DNA of 64,000 nt from Beroe ovata (taxonomy: Eukaryota; Ctenophora; Nuda; Beroida; Beroidae). Position numbers and translations under genes: made by a program. Below, one piece after another: positions 43,522 to 56,462 of this stretch (positions are counted from its first letter, which is position 1; each line of letters begins with the position of its first letter). Location: contig CAMPET010000278.1 of assembly GCA_946803715.1 (NCBI GenBank), positions 762 to 64,761 on the forward strand. Reading direction: 5' to 3'. The notes beneath the pieces were generated by a model that was not told where the DNA came from, did not search any database, and saw only the letters and a list, made by a program, of their open reading frames with translations.

Positions 43522-45524
43522 ATGTTGATCAACAGCATTTTCTTTATCAACAATTCTGGGTGAGATGCCCGTACTTTTATCAGTGGCACAAGTATTTTTA
43601 GGAGTAAGCAATCCAGATTCCTTATCTGAGGTGAATATTATCAATATCCCATAATTGCAGTGACATATTCCTGGAAAAGCATTGGAGAGCAGTAGTTAGT
43701 AGATCTGTATGTGACCACTTCTTTGAGGCTCAATCAAAAGCTAGTTCTCCTGAGGATGTCCCTCCTATCATCACTGCCAACAAGAACTACTTAATTAGTA
43801 TTTACAGGGAGAAAATATATCTTGTTGCTGTTGCACAAATGGAAGGTAGATTTTTAATTTGCATTGACAGTTATCAGCTTATGATATCTGTTCTTATATC
43901 CTTCAGTGTATCAGTAGTGAGTAAATCTAATTATAATTTCAGTTCAGCCATTATTCGTTGTGGAATTTATGCATCGTGTTATGGACACATTCACAGAATA
44001 CTTTGATGACTGCACAGAAAGTGCCATCAAGGATAACATTATTGTGGTCTATCAGGTATGTAAACAGAAATGAGCCATGGTTCAATATACCATGTGATCT
44101 TTTAGGTGAGTGTTCTTTTTTGCTGCAGCTCCTAGAAGAAATGTTAGATAATGGATTCCCACTTGCAACAGAGCTGAATATCCTAACAGAACTTATTAAA
44201 CCTCCAACGATAATAAATAAAGCCGTTTCTATTGTCACAGGCAAAGAGGGGTAAGCTTCTCTCCTTCTATAGAGAAATTGAAGTTTTTAAGTCATTGATA
44301 TGATAATCATCTGCTGTTATTCACACTTACAGCTCTTTGTTTTAGAGTCAGTTCTGTGCTGCCCGGCTCTCAGTTATCAAATGTTCCTTGGAGGAGACAA
44401 GGTGTGAAATATGCCAACAATGAAGCTTACTTTGACTGTGTGGAGGATGTTGATGCAATTATTGATGCACATGGATCTGTTGTTTCTGCTGAAATACATG
44501 GAAATGTAAGTTGTGAGTAATAGATATGCCTCGAGGCCCTCTTCAGTATAAGATTGAAATGAAGTAAAAAGATAAATCTGACTCAATTTTAATTCAGCAC
44601 TTCACGGTTCCTACCCTTATCTCAGATAAACTGTAATGTACATCTCTCTGGCATGCCTGATCTGAACATGTCCTTTGTTAACCCACGGATCCTAGATGAT
44701 GTCTCATTCCATCCTTGTGTGAGGTTAAAACGCTGGGAAAATGAAAAGATACTTTCATTTATACCTCCTGATGGCTGCTTTGTACTCATGAGCTATCACA
44801 TCAATGCCCAGAAGTAAGTATGATCATCATGATTCACCCAAAAATTATGAGAAATTGGATTATCCATCTCATTGGATTATCCATCTCATTGGATTATCAA
44901 TTTCATCTTTTCAGTCAGGTGGCGATACCAGTTTATGTTAGAGCTATGATAAATTTCAAAGATGGTCATGGAAAGATCGATATCACTGTTGGACCCAAAC
45001 AGACTCTTGGAAAGACTGTATGTTTTATTTATATGACAGACATCGACGCCTTCTAACGTGTCATCTATTCCAGTTATTCATCTAATTCATGGTATAACCT
45101 AGGTTGACAACGTTGTTGTAACTGTTCCAATGCCGAAAGATGTTACTGGCTGTTCCATGACAACATCAGTTGGTAGCTACACATTTGATCCCGTTTCCAA
45201 GCAACTCAAGTGGGATATTGGGAAAATACAACCTCTCAAAGTACCAACCATGAGAGGCGGTGTGAGTTATTAAAGAAGTTAATCCTTGGGTGCCATCAGA
45301 TGTGATAGTAAACTAATGCCTTCACTTTATCCCGTCAGTGTACCCTGGCAATTGGATCAGAGTGTAAAGTAGCTCACCCAACGATTCATGTGGAGTTTAA
45401 GATAATGCAGTTAGCTGTGAGTGGACTGAAGGTGAATCGTCTTGATATGTTCAATGAGAACTACAAACCGTTTAAAGGAGTAAAGTACATTACGAAAGCT
45501 GGCAACTTCCAAGTGAGAACGTAA
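43522..45524 (+). CDS. AP3M1: AP-3 complex subunit mu
   Basis: Nine exons: 43522-43559, 43661-43845, 43943-44055, 44129-44250, 44346-44505, 44626-44813, 44915-45017, 45103-45261, 45339-45524; 1254 bases, 417 aa (human AP3M1 418). The longin-like N-terminus (MLINSIFFINNSGDIFLEKH, YLISIYREKIYLVAV, YQLLEEMLDNGFPLATE) is followed by SNVPWRRQGVKYANNEAYFD and the mu homology domain (LSGMPDLNMSFVNPRLLDDV, FIPPDG, AIPVYV, GPKQTLGKT, KVNRLDM, YKPFKGVKYITKAG.FQVRT at the end). AP-3 mu recognises tyrosine-based signals and sorts cargo to lysosomes and related organelles. The symbol reflects the metazoan mu-3A type; an organism with a single gene may have no A/B distinction. Confidence 0.97.
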
Positions 45525-45966
45525 CAGGAGGCATTGGTTTATATGAAAGTTCGACACTTAAATGTGAACATTCAATAGCTAAGATGGCCCGAATGTTTGA
45601 TATTGGCTATGATGAAATGACAAATATTCAATGAAATGGGAAGTGGAATCTCCAATTTCATCTTATCGATAAGATAGGTGCTGCTTCAATAATATGACTG
45701 CGGATAAATTGATGTATTGATAGTGATTGAAATCCAATTTGTGTATCAAGATATTTCGTGACAATGTATTGTGTGTAATTTCATTGAAACTTCCCGCTGG
45801 ACTGGATTTTTTAGCACGGCAGTTTCATTGATCTCCTCACTCTCAAGTGCTCATAAATCCATCTTTTTCCCATGATCCTGTTAGAGGGGTGAGGGGTGGG
45901 CCCGATAGGTAAGTGTGAACCACGAGTTGTGGTAAATTCTGACAATTGCACACCCTCCCCCTCTAG
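45525..45966. other. spacer between AP-3 mu and the first confident PAN2 exon
   Basis: No gene identified. It probably contains the PAN2 start exon; a GT donor context lies near 45909, but no start codon with a matching phase was established. Confidence 0.4.
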
Positions 45967-48900
45967 CAATCATGATGACTCCCATGTAGTTATAGTTGGT
46001 GTAGTTGCCTCTTACACACCACAATCACACGATGGAATGACCGAGAGATTATTCGGGTTCACGCGGAGTGAACTTGTCGAACATACAGGATGGTTAACCG
46101 ATGTTGTCTTTGACAATCAGCAGGTAATGGGATCAATCAGTTACTGAGGGGTAACTCATGAGATGAGTTATGGAATATGGAACTCGAACCTTTGGTTAAT
46201 TGAGGCCCTGAATTGTTATCCAATCAGAAATCGCCGTCTCCCTCAGATTCTCCCTCTCCCAGATTCCCCTCACTCCCCCTCTCCCCCAGGAGTTGATATG
46301 GGCCGCAGGACAGAAGGGTTACGTGACCAGTTACTACTCCTGTGGGGTCCAGCTGTACACCAAGTTCCAAGCCAATGACGAAGTTGTTCAGCTCCTCCCA
46401 GTAGAGGCTGGTATTCTCAGCCTGTCATCCAACCGACTCAACTTACACACACGACAGGTATTTTCTCAAAATCATATTCAGCAGAATCTCAAGTCTAAGG
46501 TTAACGTTTTTGATGAAAGAAATCAGCTGTTCTTGTATTCCAGTTATCCATTATTCCAGGGGTTATCTCAGCACTCGTTCACTTCTCCCAACATGACCCA
46601 GATGTGTTGCATGTGTGACGATCCCAACTCAGGTTACTATGGAGATTACAGCTTATCCTGACTTGCTTTGTTTGTTGATGCGAAGAATTCTTGTGTCCTA
46701 GTGGTAGATTATTTCCAAATCTTAGTTAAAACTCTAATCTCAAACTCAGGAAGTGTGCTGTTGGGCGGACACACGAAAACAGTTACAAAGTACGATTTGG
46801 GTAAGCAGATGGTTGTCAATGAGATAACACTGGGAGACGCTGGGTGTGTGATTCTGAAGGAAACGAGCACCCTCGCTTGCATGGGTAAGATGGATTGGAA
46901 TCAAGTGAGCACTTATAAACGTTTTTGTTTGATCAGCGTTATACCTAATTATTTTTCAACTTAACCTATTCATTCAAACCCTGACCTTGCCGTCTTGCAT
47001 AGGTTGTCCCGATGGTGATATAGTGCTGTTCGACAAAAACACAAACAAGAAAGCTACAACCATCCCAGCCCACTCTGGAACTATATCGGACTTCGATATC
47101 TGCGAGAATCTTCTGGTTAGTCAATCTCATTTCATAAAGTAGAATTCAAACTTTTGAATGATTTGCTCAGACTAGTTACGTACTGGTAACGCGTTAGTGT
47201 CTCCGAATAAGAAACCATAACGATTGTCGGCCAAAATCTTTCAAACGTCGAAATCCTTTCCCCTCCCTCGTCAGCAATAACAGATCCACGTGTATTTTTC
47301 CCGACACCACGTTACCATGACAACTCACGTAAACACGTGCAGGTCTCGTGCGGGTTCGCATCACGTGGTAACGAGATGTCCGTCAAGCGGTCGCTCCTCG
47401 TCTACGATCTCCGAATGATGCGGAGTCTAAATGCGGTACATTGCGCTATTGATCCTGTTCAGTTGAGGTTCATGCCCATGTACCATTCACAGGTAGGTTT
47501 TGATATATGAGTTAGGTCAGATGATTTCCAAGGAGTGAGGAGTATAATTCTCTCCGGAATATAATAGTATAATGATGAAATTCTTGCTCATTTTTGCTCT
47601 ATTCTTGCCCTAAAATCGATGAAATCGATCATCCTGAAAAAATCATCCATCATTCCCCACTCCACAGGTTCTCATAGCCTCGCAGTCGGGTCAGTTTCAG
47701 CAGCTGGAAGTCACAGCGGCTTTGCCCCAGAACAAATACCTTTTCGAAGTGGATTTGGGTGGGAATTGTTGCAATGCTATCGATCTGTCGTCTACTTCCA
47801 AAGCTTTAGGTACAGTATGCCAAGACGTGGCTTATTAAGATGAATGGGTCAGATAAATTTAGGTAAAAATTAAAGCTCTCAGCATCTTAATTGGTGGTTG
47901 TCCAATCACACACACCTATCGGTTACCTCATATCCATAGCAATTGGAGACTCAGCTGGCATGTTACACTTGCTAGCTTCACAAGAAGGAACCGCATTCAA
48001 CTCATTCTCTCAACCGACCTTCTTCCCAACCGAAAACATGCTCAACTTCCCCAAAGTCAATGTGAGTCGAGCAACCCACGTGGATGTTGCTATGGCTATA
48101 TAGAGGTGTTGCTAGGGATATAAGAGGTTGATTTTTCTGTCATGTTCCGTTACAGGAACTAACTTTCCCAGATTGATGATTACAACTTCTGTCTGTCTAA
48201 AGTCCCGATGCCCCACACAACAGAGAGATTGCTGAGTGACTGGCCCGCTGAGTTCAACAGGCCGGGGGACCGACGACCAAAACCAATCGACCCTGAACTA
48301 ATCAGAAACATGAAAGTGGTAATTTTCGTGGAGTAATTTGTTATGGTGGAGTTGAGTTATGGTGGAGTTGAGTTATGACCGCGAACCGACATAAGCCTAT
48401 TCGTAGAGTTTTTACCGATCATATTGAGTCACAGCGACACATAAGTCGATCAATACCCACGTCAATTCCCAATAGGACTTCACTAACAGATCGTATAGTC
48501 AACAATGAGTATTTGATTACCAGGTAAAGTATGTTGGGGGATACTCGCCCAACCCCAACAACATGTACAAGAACACCATCCCGTACGAGTTGAACCTTCT
48601 CCAAAGAACGGAGGAGGTGAAGAAGAGGATTGATTTGGTGGCGAAAGTACCTCGGGTAAGTGATGTTGTACCCTGTGTGCACTGTACAGTAGGTGGTGCA
48701 CAGTGATGCAGTACCCTGTGTGCACTGTACAGTAGGTGGTGTACAGTGATGCAGTACCCCTGTGTGCACTTTACAGTGTGCAGTAGGTGGTTCACACTCA
48801 ACACAGTGATCAGTATACACTATCAGTGACTATAGTGTGACTATAGTGTGCACTTTTGTTTGCACTTTAGTGTGCAGTGTGTAACAGTGTGCGGTGTGTA

Positions 48901-51900
48901 CTAGTTGTGCAGTGCACTCATCACTATCAGTTATCATGTCAGTGCGTCCAATGAAAGAGCAGTGACGCGCATCGTTCACAATGTTGCAGTGACTCAACAT
49001 TCACTGTAATAGCATCGACTCTGTGTCCACTGCTCCATCCCAGGTCTATCAGCGGGTGGACATCGATCCCACCGCGTTAACCGACACTGAACTTCATAAC
49101 TACAACAGAACAAAGTTCAGCGTGTTTTACAACACGAAGGGAAATCAATATTTCTGCACAATTTTGCAGGTATTAAGGGGTATTTTCTAAATTTGTCGAA
49201 TGTCGTGTAGGATGTAAACGGAATTCTCAAATCTAGGTATAAAATCCCGGTATCAGTCTAGGCAGTTACATGGTTTACTTTCCAGATGCTGTATTACCTA
49301 GAGCCGATATCTCTGGCTTTGAAATCACACATTTGTCAAAACTCTGGGTGTTTGGCGTGTGAACTCGGCGTGCTATTCTACACTCTGGACGTGGCGGATG
49401 ATAAGATAACCGATATTGATAACTTTATCAATGTAAGAGAGACTCCCTTTCATATCCTACGATCCTCATAATTCAACGAAAACTCGCTACAAAGTTGCAG
49501 TTTATAATAGTTCTTAACTCCTTCTTTTTCCGCAGACATTTGATCAGTTAGCAGCAACGAAATACCAAGATTGGAATCTTTACGACAGACACATTGATCG
49601 GAAGGACCTGTTAACCTTGCCCCAGAACCTCATGACATTCTTACTGAGACACCTCCATGAGGAAATACTCAGACCTCCCCAACCTACCACTGCCATATAT
49701 CTTACCTTTGGGAGCAAGGTAACACAGGCACAAGCGCGCACACATGCACAGAAACACACACACACACACATGCACACGCACAGAGACGCAGACACAGACA
49801 CACACGCACTTAGACACAGATTCACAAAATGAGACACACACACAAACACACACACACACTGTAAACAGTGAGATAAGGTAGTGACACACACGTCACACAC
49901 AGAATCGGACTACTTTATTTCACTCTTCACTTCGTCTCAGGTAGCTCACAGGACTACTTGCGGGACTTGTCAGCAGAGTTGGTTTAACAAGCCCAGTATC
50001 AACCTATCCTGTACACTGGACTACCCCAGAGATGTAACCAAAATCAGCTTCGTTGATGTGAGATCATATTCCTCATTGATACCAATCCTGAATTTGTAAA
50101 ATTTGTAGGACATAATCGCACACACACACACACACANNNNNNNNNNNNNNNNNNNNNNNNNNNNNNNNNNNNNNNNNNNNNNNNNNNNNNNNNNNNNNNN
50201 NNNNNNNNNNNNNNNNNNNNNNNNNNNNNNNNNNNNNNNNNNNNNNNNNNNNNNNNNNNNNNNNNNNNNNNNNNNNNNNNNNNNNNNNNNNNNNNNNNNN
50301 NNNNNNNNNNNNNNNNNNNNNNNNNNNNNNNNNNNNNNNNNNNNNNNNNNNNNNNNNNNNNNNNNNNNNNNNNNNNNNNNNNNNNNNNNNNNNNNNNNNN
50401 NNNNNNNNNNNNNNNNNNNNNNNNNCACACACAAAATCATTCTTAGTTGTGTTATGAGATGTAGTGTGATGCTAAGATAAATTGTTGTAATCGGATCCGT
50501 GGATCTGACACGAGTGTGTTTCAGTTATTGAAGCAGACTATGCAGAGTGAGAAAAACGCGCGTCACATCGTGTGTAATAGGTGCAGAAACTACTCACCAT
50601 TTACAGATAAAGCTATACTCGAGTCTCTACCGTACATCCTGCACATAAACTGCGGTAAGCGACGTCACAGCAACACTATAGCAACCTTATAGCAACCTCA
50701 TCTCAACGCTCAGCATCCGCTTAGCAACATGACACATGTTGCAGGAATGTCGCCTGCTGACGTGGAATTCTGGCAACAACAGATCAAGATTCACAAAGAA
50801 GAGAATCACAAGGCATGCCCCCAGGGACTGGGGTGTAATAACGCAGAGTGTGAGCTCAGTCATGGCGCCGAGAATAGCAGTTGGCTTCCGTTAAACGTAT
50901 GTGATTACCGTTCGTTCATCTTCTAACACTCAGAAATAGGCTACTATTAAAAATTCAAATTAAAGGTTTTTGAAGCAATGAAACAAGGATCAATTCAAGT
51001 CCCCTTCCAACAATAATAGTTCCACATTCATTGTTCATGATAATGTTCATTTCTCAGTTTCATATCCGAACTGGCACGGAGCAGGGCATGCTGCAGTTTA
51101 CACGGGGCTTAGCACCTGACGACAAGGAGAGCTCCAATGTGGGTGTCTTCGAGTACGAACTGTGCAGTGTGGTGGCACTCATAGATACTTCAAGTGAGTG
51201 TTGTCAGCATAAAGTGGTACAGTGAAGTGGTGTCAGGGTAAAGGGCCACTTTACCCTGACACCACTTTAAGGGTGATGTTAGAGTTAAGTAGAGCCAGGG
51301 GGAAGAAGTGTCAGCGAGAGTGGTGTCAGGGTAAAGTAGTGTCTGGGTGGACTGGTGTCAGGGTAAAGTGGTGTAACAGGGTAAAGTGGTGCAAGATTAA
51401 AGTGGTGTAACAGGGTGAAGTGGTGTAACAGTGAAGTGGTGTCAAGGGAACTGCGCTAAACACTTTGTGGTGTGTGTGAACCTGTGCTACCAATCTGCCC
51501 GACCTTGCAGCGTCCCAAGGACTGATGCTCCACTCACTGGTTGATCGAGGCTATCATCAGCGCCAAGGAACTGACGACAAAGCCTGGTACCTGTTCAACG
51601 GCTGTTCGGCTACCAGCACTCACAATAAAGTAATCCTTCTTCGAATATTCTTCGAAATTTTCGTTGTCTGATCAGGAATCGAAGTCTCTTCCGTTCAAAA
51701 GTTCCAATTTGCATTTGTTCAAAATTTGTAGTTTTATTTTGAGACAAACCTCCCTGACAGGAAGCCACGAGCTTCGGTCAACCGTGGAAGACACCATGCG
51801 TGATTGTGTACAAACAAGTGAAGCTGCCCAAGGAACTGTTCAACCACACGACACCCAACATTCACGAGCTTTTTACCCCCTTCACCGTGATTCCGGTACT

Positions 51901-52915
51901 TGCACAATAAACTACAAATGGAGAACAATTAAATCGTCCATCCTACTATCCTAAAGTATAGAAAACCTATCATTCAACCACATAGTTGAATATCGCACAG
52001 TTGAATATCGCACCAAGATATCGCATATTTCCGCTACTTCAACTTTGTTTCATCGCAACCGTAGATCACGCCAGCCCAATTCAATATCCCGAACAGGGAC
52101 TGAACCTGATCCCACTGGCGCCGAGCGAGAACCTATCAAAGGGGGAGTTAGTGGGTATCGGGGTGTCCATGGAGCCGCATCCTAACTGTCTACTCCGGGT
52201 TGTGCTGGTCAGGGGGCAGGGGGATCAAGAGGGAATCCCCTTCAGTCACGATTTCTGTCCAACCAACTACCCCATGGTGAGTGTCATGAGGGGATAATTG
52301 TCACCTCAGTAGAGAGAGAGAGGGAGTGTGTGAAGGTAATTTACGATAAAAATAGGTGCTGGAAGTCTTAATGATCAGTTTAATTTTGGGTCCATCCCCC
52401 TATTCGTAGTTGATTAATTTTCGTCACTTTTTCGTCAGGAGGGCCACCAAAACGTGAAGATCCTCTACTTCAAGATCAAGTGCCTGGTGGACCGGGGACT
52501 GATCCTCGTGGGTCACAGCATTACCAAACAGTTGCGATACCTTAACATCCACATTCCTGCTCAGCAATACATCGACACCGCCGATCTGTACCGATCTCAG
52601 AACTCAGGTAGGAGAAGTTATTAATGAAAAGTGAAAAAACGAGGCATCATACTTACCTTCGTGTTTTCAACCCCTTCAAACAAGCTGTTTGTATCGGGGT
52701 TCGCCGTTTCTAAACTCCGATTTTTCATACCATTCCCTATAACAGGATCCATACCGCCCCTACAATTCCTCTGTCCCTCTATACTGAACATGGAGAACAT
52801 CCCTGGAGCGCACAATGACGCTGTCTTCTCCCTCCAACTATACGAGAAATTCTTGGAGCTGAAACGAGCCGGACAGTTTGAGAAAACTCTGAAAGCGATC
52901 CACGCAGATCAGTAG
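45967..52915 (+). CDS. PAN2: PAN2 poly(A)-specific ribonuclease subunit, with a degenerate exonuclease site; 5' end uncertain
   Basis: Exons 45967-46123, 46290-46457, 46560-46632, 46750-46884, 47003-47115, 47343-47492, 47668-47809, 47940-48061, 48172-48318, 48524-48655, 49044-49169, 49286-49432, 49536-49718, 49941-50057, 50525-50654, 50745-50896, 51058-51193, 51511-51629, 51761-51895, 51986 (or 52001)-52276, 52439-52607, 52746-52915; at least 1070 aa, in frame. Order is that of PAN2: WD40 region ([30 protein letters not shown]), linker, pseudo-ubiquitin-hydrolase domain ([18 protein letters not shown]), then an RNase domain. In the RNase part the normal DAEF is GVSM ([13 protein letters not shown]), the ExoII Asp is Gln (VGHSITKQL), and the ExoIII His is replaced although its Asp in [10 protein letters not shown] remains. 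PAN2-PAN3 trims poly(A) tails in the cytoplasm. Confidence 0.9.
48661..48800. repeat. tandem repeat in PAN2 intron
   Basis: Three to four copies of a roughly 42-base unit containing ACCCTGTGTGCACTGTACAG and TAGGTGGTGCACAGTGA. Confidence 0.85.
49736..49860. repeat. CA-rich microsatellite
   Basis: ACACAC-rich tract with interruptions in a PAN2 intron. Confidence 0.9.
50118..50438. other. CA microsatellite with assembly gap (N at 50137-50425)
   Basis: CACACA on both sides of 289 N. The PAN2 exons on either side (50057 and 50525) join in frame and conserved order, so the gap is intronic. Confidence 0.95.
51222..51450. repeat. degenerate AGTGGTGTCAGGGTAA repeats in PAN2 intron
   Basis: Ten or so imperfect copies of AAGTGGTGTCAGGGTAA, including an inverted pair at 51231-51268 that could form a hairpin. 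Confidence 0.8.
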
Positions 52916-53925
52916 CAGCTTCGGGAATCGAGAAACTTCCGTCTTCGGATTTGATTCCGTTATGGGATTCGGAAACGAAATTGCTTTTAACTGAATTTGA
53001 AATATTTAACTGTACAAAAACTTTTTCCTTTCTTTCTCTGATATATATATTGCTTCACCGACGATATAATATTCTTATTACTGTTGGGAATCAGTTTGAT
53101 TTTTATGTTGACATTCGCATGTTTTTATGTGCACGCAGGGCTGAATCTACGAATTAAATTCTATTTATATCCTGAATCTACCCTACGATAAGGATATACG
53201 AACTGTAATATACAACGAAAACACTTTCACCCTTGGACAGCACATCCGCACTTCTGTACTGATATACTTCACCTCCATACGATAACATATCCGCAACATA
53301 TCCGATAATATATACCGCAAACATTTCAAAATCTTCGTACCATGAGATTCTTGTTCCAGACCCTATCCAGCATTCTGCAGCTGTTGACTATTTTATCAGT
53401 GTAAGCTTCATAGAATGTGATCCATTCCTGGACCTTAATTAATGACGATTGATACCAATGATTCACGACGAACAAATGTCGCTGTTTTCTAATCACAGTC
53501 TGTATCCGAAAGAGGAACCTGATTATCGGACAGCACTCTGCCATATTATCGAATTGATCATATAATTTGATAAATTCTGTCAATGACAGGTTTGATATAA
53601 ATTTGATTTTAATTAAAAGCAAATTATTTTCTACACTTAATACGAGGCATTTGTTTTACTGTGACTTTATCATCATCATGCATACCTGCAATGGACGCTT
53701 CTTTTTATCATAAATAAACGCTTGACTTTTTCTATATTCAGTTACCTCGATCAACTGATTTAATCGAGTCTAGCAAACCTCAGGTCGATTTGTGCGGAAC
53801 CTTTTCTCTTCCTAGGTGAATGAGAACCTCCTTGAACAGTTCAACGTCCCCCATGATATAACAGCTTGAAGTAGCTAAGCACCCCATAATTGTCTACATC
53901 GGGAAGCGCCAGAGACTCGCTAGAA
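52916..53925. other. region between PAN2 and the SLC35A gene
   Basis: AT-rich. The only coding-like part is the minus-strand open frame at 53326-53622 (listed separately). The rest shows no gene. Confidence 0.5.
53326..53622 (-). CDS. candidate small unrecognised protein or terminal exon
   Basis: Minus-strand open frame of about 98 codons ending RVWNKNLMVRRF and a TGA. The reading from EFIKLYDQFDNMAECC through HWYQSSLIKVQEWITFYEAY looks protein-like (Trp/Tyr/aromatic spacing, balanced charge) rather than a random AT-rich frame, but I recognise no family. A possible starting exon (MGDVELFKEVLIH) lies further upstream on the same strand near 53858, yet no splice arrangement joined the two in frame. 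It is convergent with PAN2. It could be a short real gene, a terminal exon, or chance. Confidence 0.35.
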   Translation of the reverse strand: MLLIKIKFISNLSLTEFIKLYDQFDNMAECCPIIRFLFRIQTVIRKQRHLFVVNHWYQSSLIKVQEWITFYEAYTDKIVNSCRMLDRVWNKNLMVRRF

Positions 53926-56462
53926 ATGTCCATGAAATATGTGTGTCTGGCTGTCCTTGTACTACAGGTAATTGAGTAGATAGATTCAGACGACAGTTTT
54001 TGAGGATTATAATAAGAGGTAATCGCGGGGAAAGATTCAGACGACAGTTTATAAGGGTCGATGTCTTACTTGTTATGTAATCGTGTGGAAGGGAGTGAAG
54101 TGAAAAGAATGATACTGTCATAGGAAAATCCAACTTCTCTTACAGACGGTAACAAACGTGATGCTGGTACGAAGAGCACGACATCTCTCCTGCTCGGTTC
54201 CTATCGTGGTGTTGTGTCAAGAGATTGTCAAACTGGTGTCATGCTGCGCAGTGGTAGTTAGTAGGTGAGAAAATAATATGGTGTCAATTATACTGTGTGT
54301 CGTCGCGATTATGATGGTGTTGGAGGGGGGGGGTTAAGGCAGTAAACCTAGGCATGTAAAGAAGAAATAAAAATTTTGCGATAAATAAAGATCAAAACTG
54401 TTTTGCCTTCTCCATAGCGATAGTTGGTGTCATGGTCATATCTCTTTTCAACTTCTAGTTGTGGGCCAAAGAAAGCAGTGAGTGATATCAACCGATTCGT
54501 TATCAAGGACTGGTTAACCACGGTTAAAGTTGGTGTCCCTGCCTTCCTCTACATTATCCAGAACCAGCTTCTCTTCCTAGCGCTAGCTCACCTTGACACA
54601 GCAACGTATCAGGTAGGTAGAACTACTCGTCACGTGACTTCTATAACCTAACACCTGAGAAGAAGATTGAATTTTCCCCAATTTCCCGATGAGCAAGCTC
54701 AAAAATTTTCTCGGAGTTGAATTCTGCGTCAAAAATAGGTCAGGAACACTTATTCCTAGTATACCCACTGCCAAATAGTTTTCGACTGCTTTTTGGTATC
54801 GGTGCGTCTCATTGATTTTCGCGTTTTTGTTGTGTTTGTTTCCCACAGGTTTGAAATTGTCATTTGGGCGTGGTTTCACGGCAAGTATGAACTTCAAATG
54901 ATCGCAAAGAGGAATGATACTTGTAGTGTGATAGTAGAAAAGATGAATTGACCAAAAATTTTTGTTGTTAGTGACAGAAAAGTATCCATTGGAAACCCTC
55001 AAAATTGACATATAAAAGTGTGGAGTCATTCAGTTCACTTTTACCGATACTTAGATCAGGAGTTCGAAGAAAAAATTTTGTCCCATCTTTATGTAAATAC
55101 TACGCATTCCCATGTATTTTTGGACGCTGAATCGATTCCCAGTCGAATTTTTGGCCTATCTCGCTTCCCCGAGGAGCTGTTCGTCAGGTGACTCCTTACC
55201 TAACATCTGAGAAGAAATTCGAATTTTCCTCGATTTCCAGATGAGCTAGCTCAAAAATTCCCCCGCAATTTACTCAAGTAAACTGATCACGATATTTCAG
55301 ATAACATATCAGTTAAAGATCCTGACTACAGCGATCTTCTCCATAGTGCTTCTGAGGAAGAAAATCAGTGTAGAGCAGTGGTTGTCACTTGTTCTTCTAA
55401 CTGTCGGGGTCATCCTAGTACAGGTAGAAACATCTTCGCATTAAGTAAAGGAGAAGAAGTAGCCATGGAGGAAGACAATCGAGATTGTCTTGTATTGGCG
55501 CTCGAAATCAGGTCTCATTCCTTCCATTCCACCTAGCACTCACACCCCTCACATATTATTCTCAGTGGCGTGCCAGCGATAGCGCCGCCTCCTCTATCGA
55601 CTCGTCATCGCCGCTAGTCGGCGTGATGGCAATCCTCATGGCGTGCTTGACATCTGGCTTTGCTGGCGTGTTTTTCGAGATGATGTTGAAACGAGGGGGT
55701 GAAACCACTGTCTGGATAAGGAACATACAACTGGGTAAGAAGTGTAGCTTTGGTAAACAATTTCGTCATTCAAAAGGCAGATTTCCTTTTCATGGTCAAG
55801 AATCGCGAATTAAGGTTTACGAAACCCAAACATTGACAAACATTTTCACCTGTCTCACAGCGTTGTGTAGTTGTTTAGTTGGGCTTGGTAACGTGTTGTT
55901 GACGGAAACTGATCATATGTCACAGAACGGAGTATTCCACGACTTTCAACCGGTTGTCTTAGCAGTGATCTTCTCACAGGTCATTGCTAATACTTGAGCT
56001 CACTTCTTATAGTAAAAACGTTATACGATCATAGCTTGAGCCAAAAACAGGGAATTCCTGACAACATCTTCTCCACATGACAATCTCACACGTATAGGCA
56101 TACGGTGGAATACTGATTGGACTTGTGGTAAAGTATGCAGATAACATACTGAAAGTGTTTGCAACTAGTGTATCTATCATCATCTCTTCTCTTATTGCTA
56201 TCTTCTACTTCAACGACCTTCACTTCACACTGTAAGTATTATTACGAATTCAAGGCCGTCGTTCTCTACAACACTTACAGTTGAATGTGGTTAAACTATA
56301 CTTTTATTCGTTCAAACTCATGCAAAGAATTTCATCAAAAACTTGACGGTAACATGAGTTTTGTTCTCTATCAGGACATTTGGTAGCGGATTGGCGCTAG
56401 TGGTTACAGCTACAGCTGTTTATTCCCTCTTCCCATACAGGGAGAAAGCTAAAACGCAATAG
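53926..56462 (+). CDS. SLC35A3: SLC35A-family nucleotide-sugar transporter (UDP-GlcNAc transporter type)
   Basis: Eight exons: 53926-53967, 54146-54264, 54459-54612, 55301-55423, 55566-55734, 55861-55979, 56098-56231, 56375-56462; 948 bases, 315 aa, hydrophobic throughout (about ten membrane segments expected). Family blocks: [14 protein letters not shown] at the start, [94 protein letters not shown]. These match Golgi SLC35A3/A2 transporters that exchange UDP-sugars for UMP to supply glycan synthesis. The assignment to A3 within the subfamily is tentative. Intron 3 is lengthened by a 545-family repeat copy. Confidence 0.92.
54650..55275. repeat. 545-family repeat, single copy in SLC35A intron
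   Basis: Contains the same ordered blocks (TTGATTTTCGCGTTTTTG, TTGGACGCTGAATCGATTCCC, ATTCTGCGTCAAAAATAGG) as the DRC4 array, more diverged. Edges approximate. Confidence 0.88.

Noticed and set aside
49736-49900. Minus-strand Cys/Val-rich frames
   Set aside because: Translations of a CA microsatellite.
52065-52276. Phase break in PAN2 between exons ending 51895 and starting 52065
   Set aside because: Resolved: acceptors at 51985 or 52000 restore the frame, so no frameshift or pseudogene is needed.
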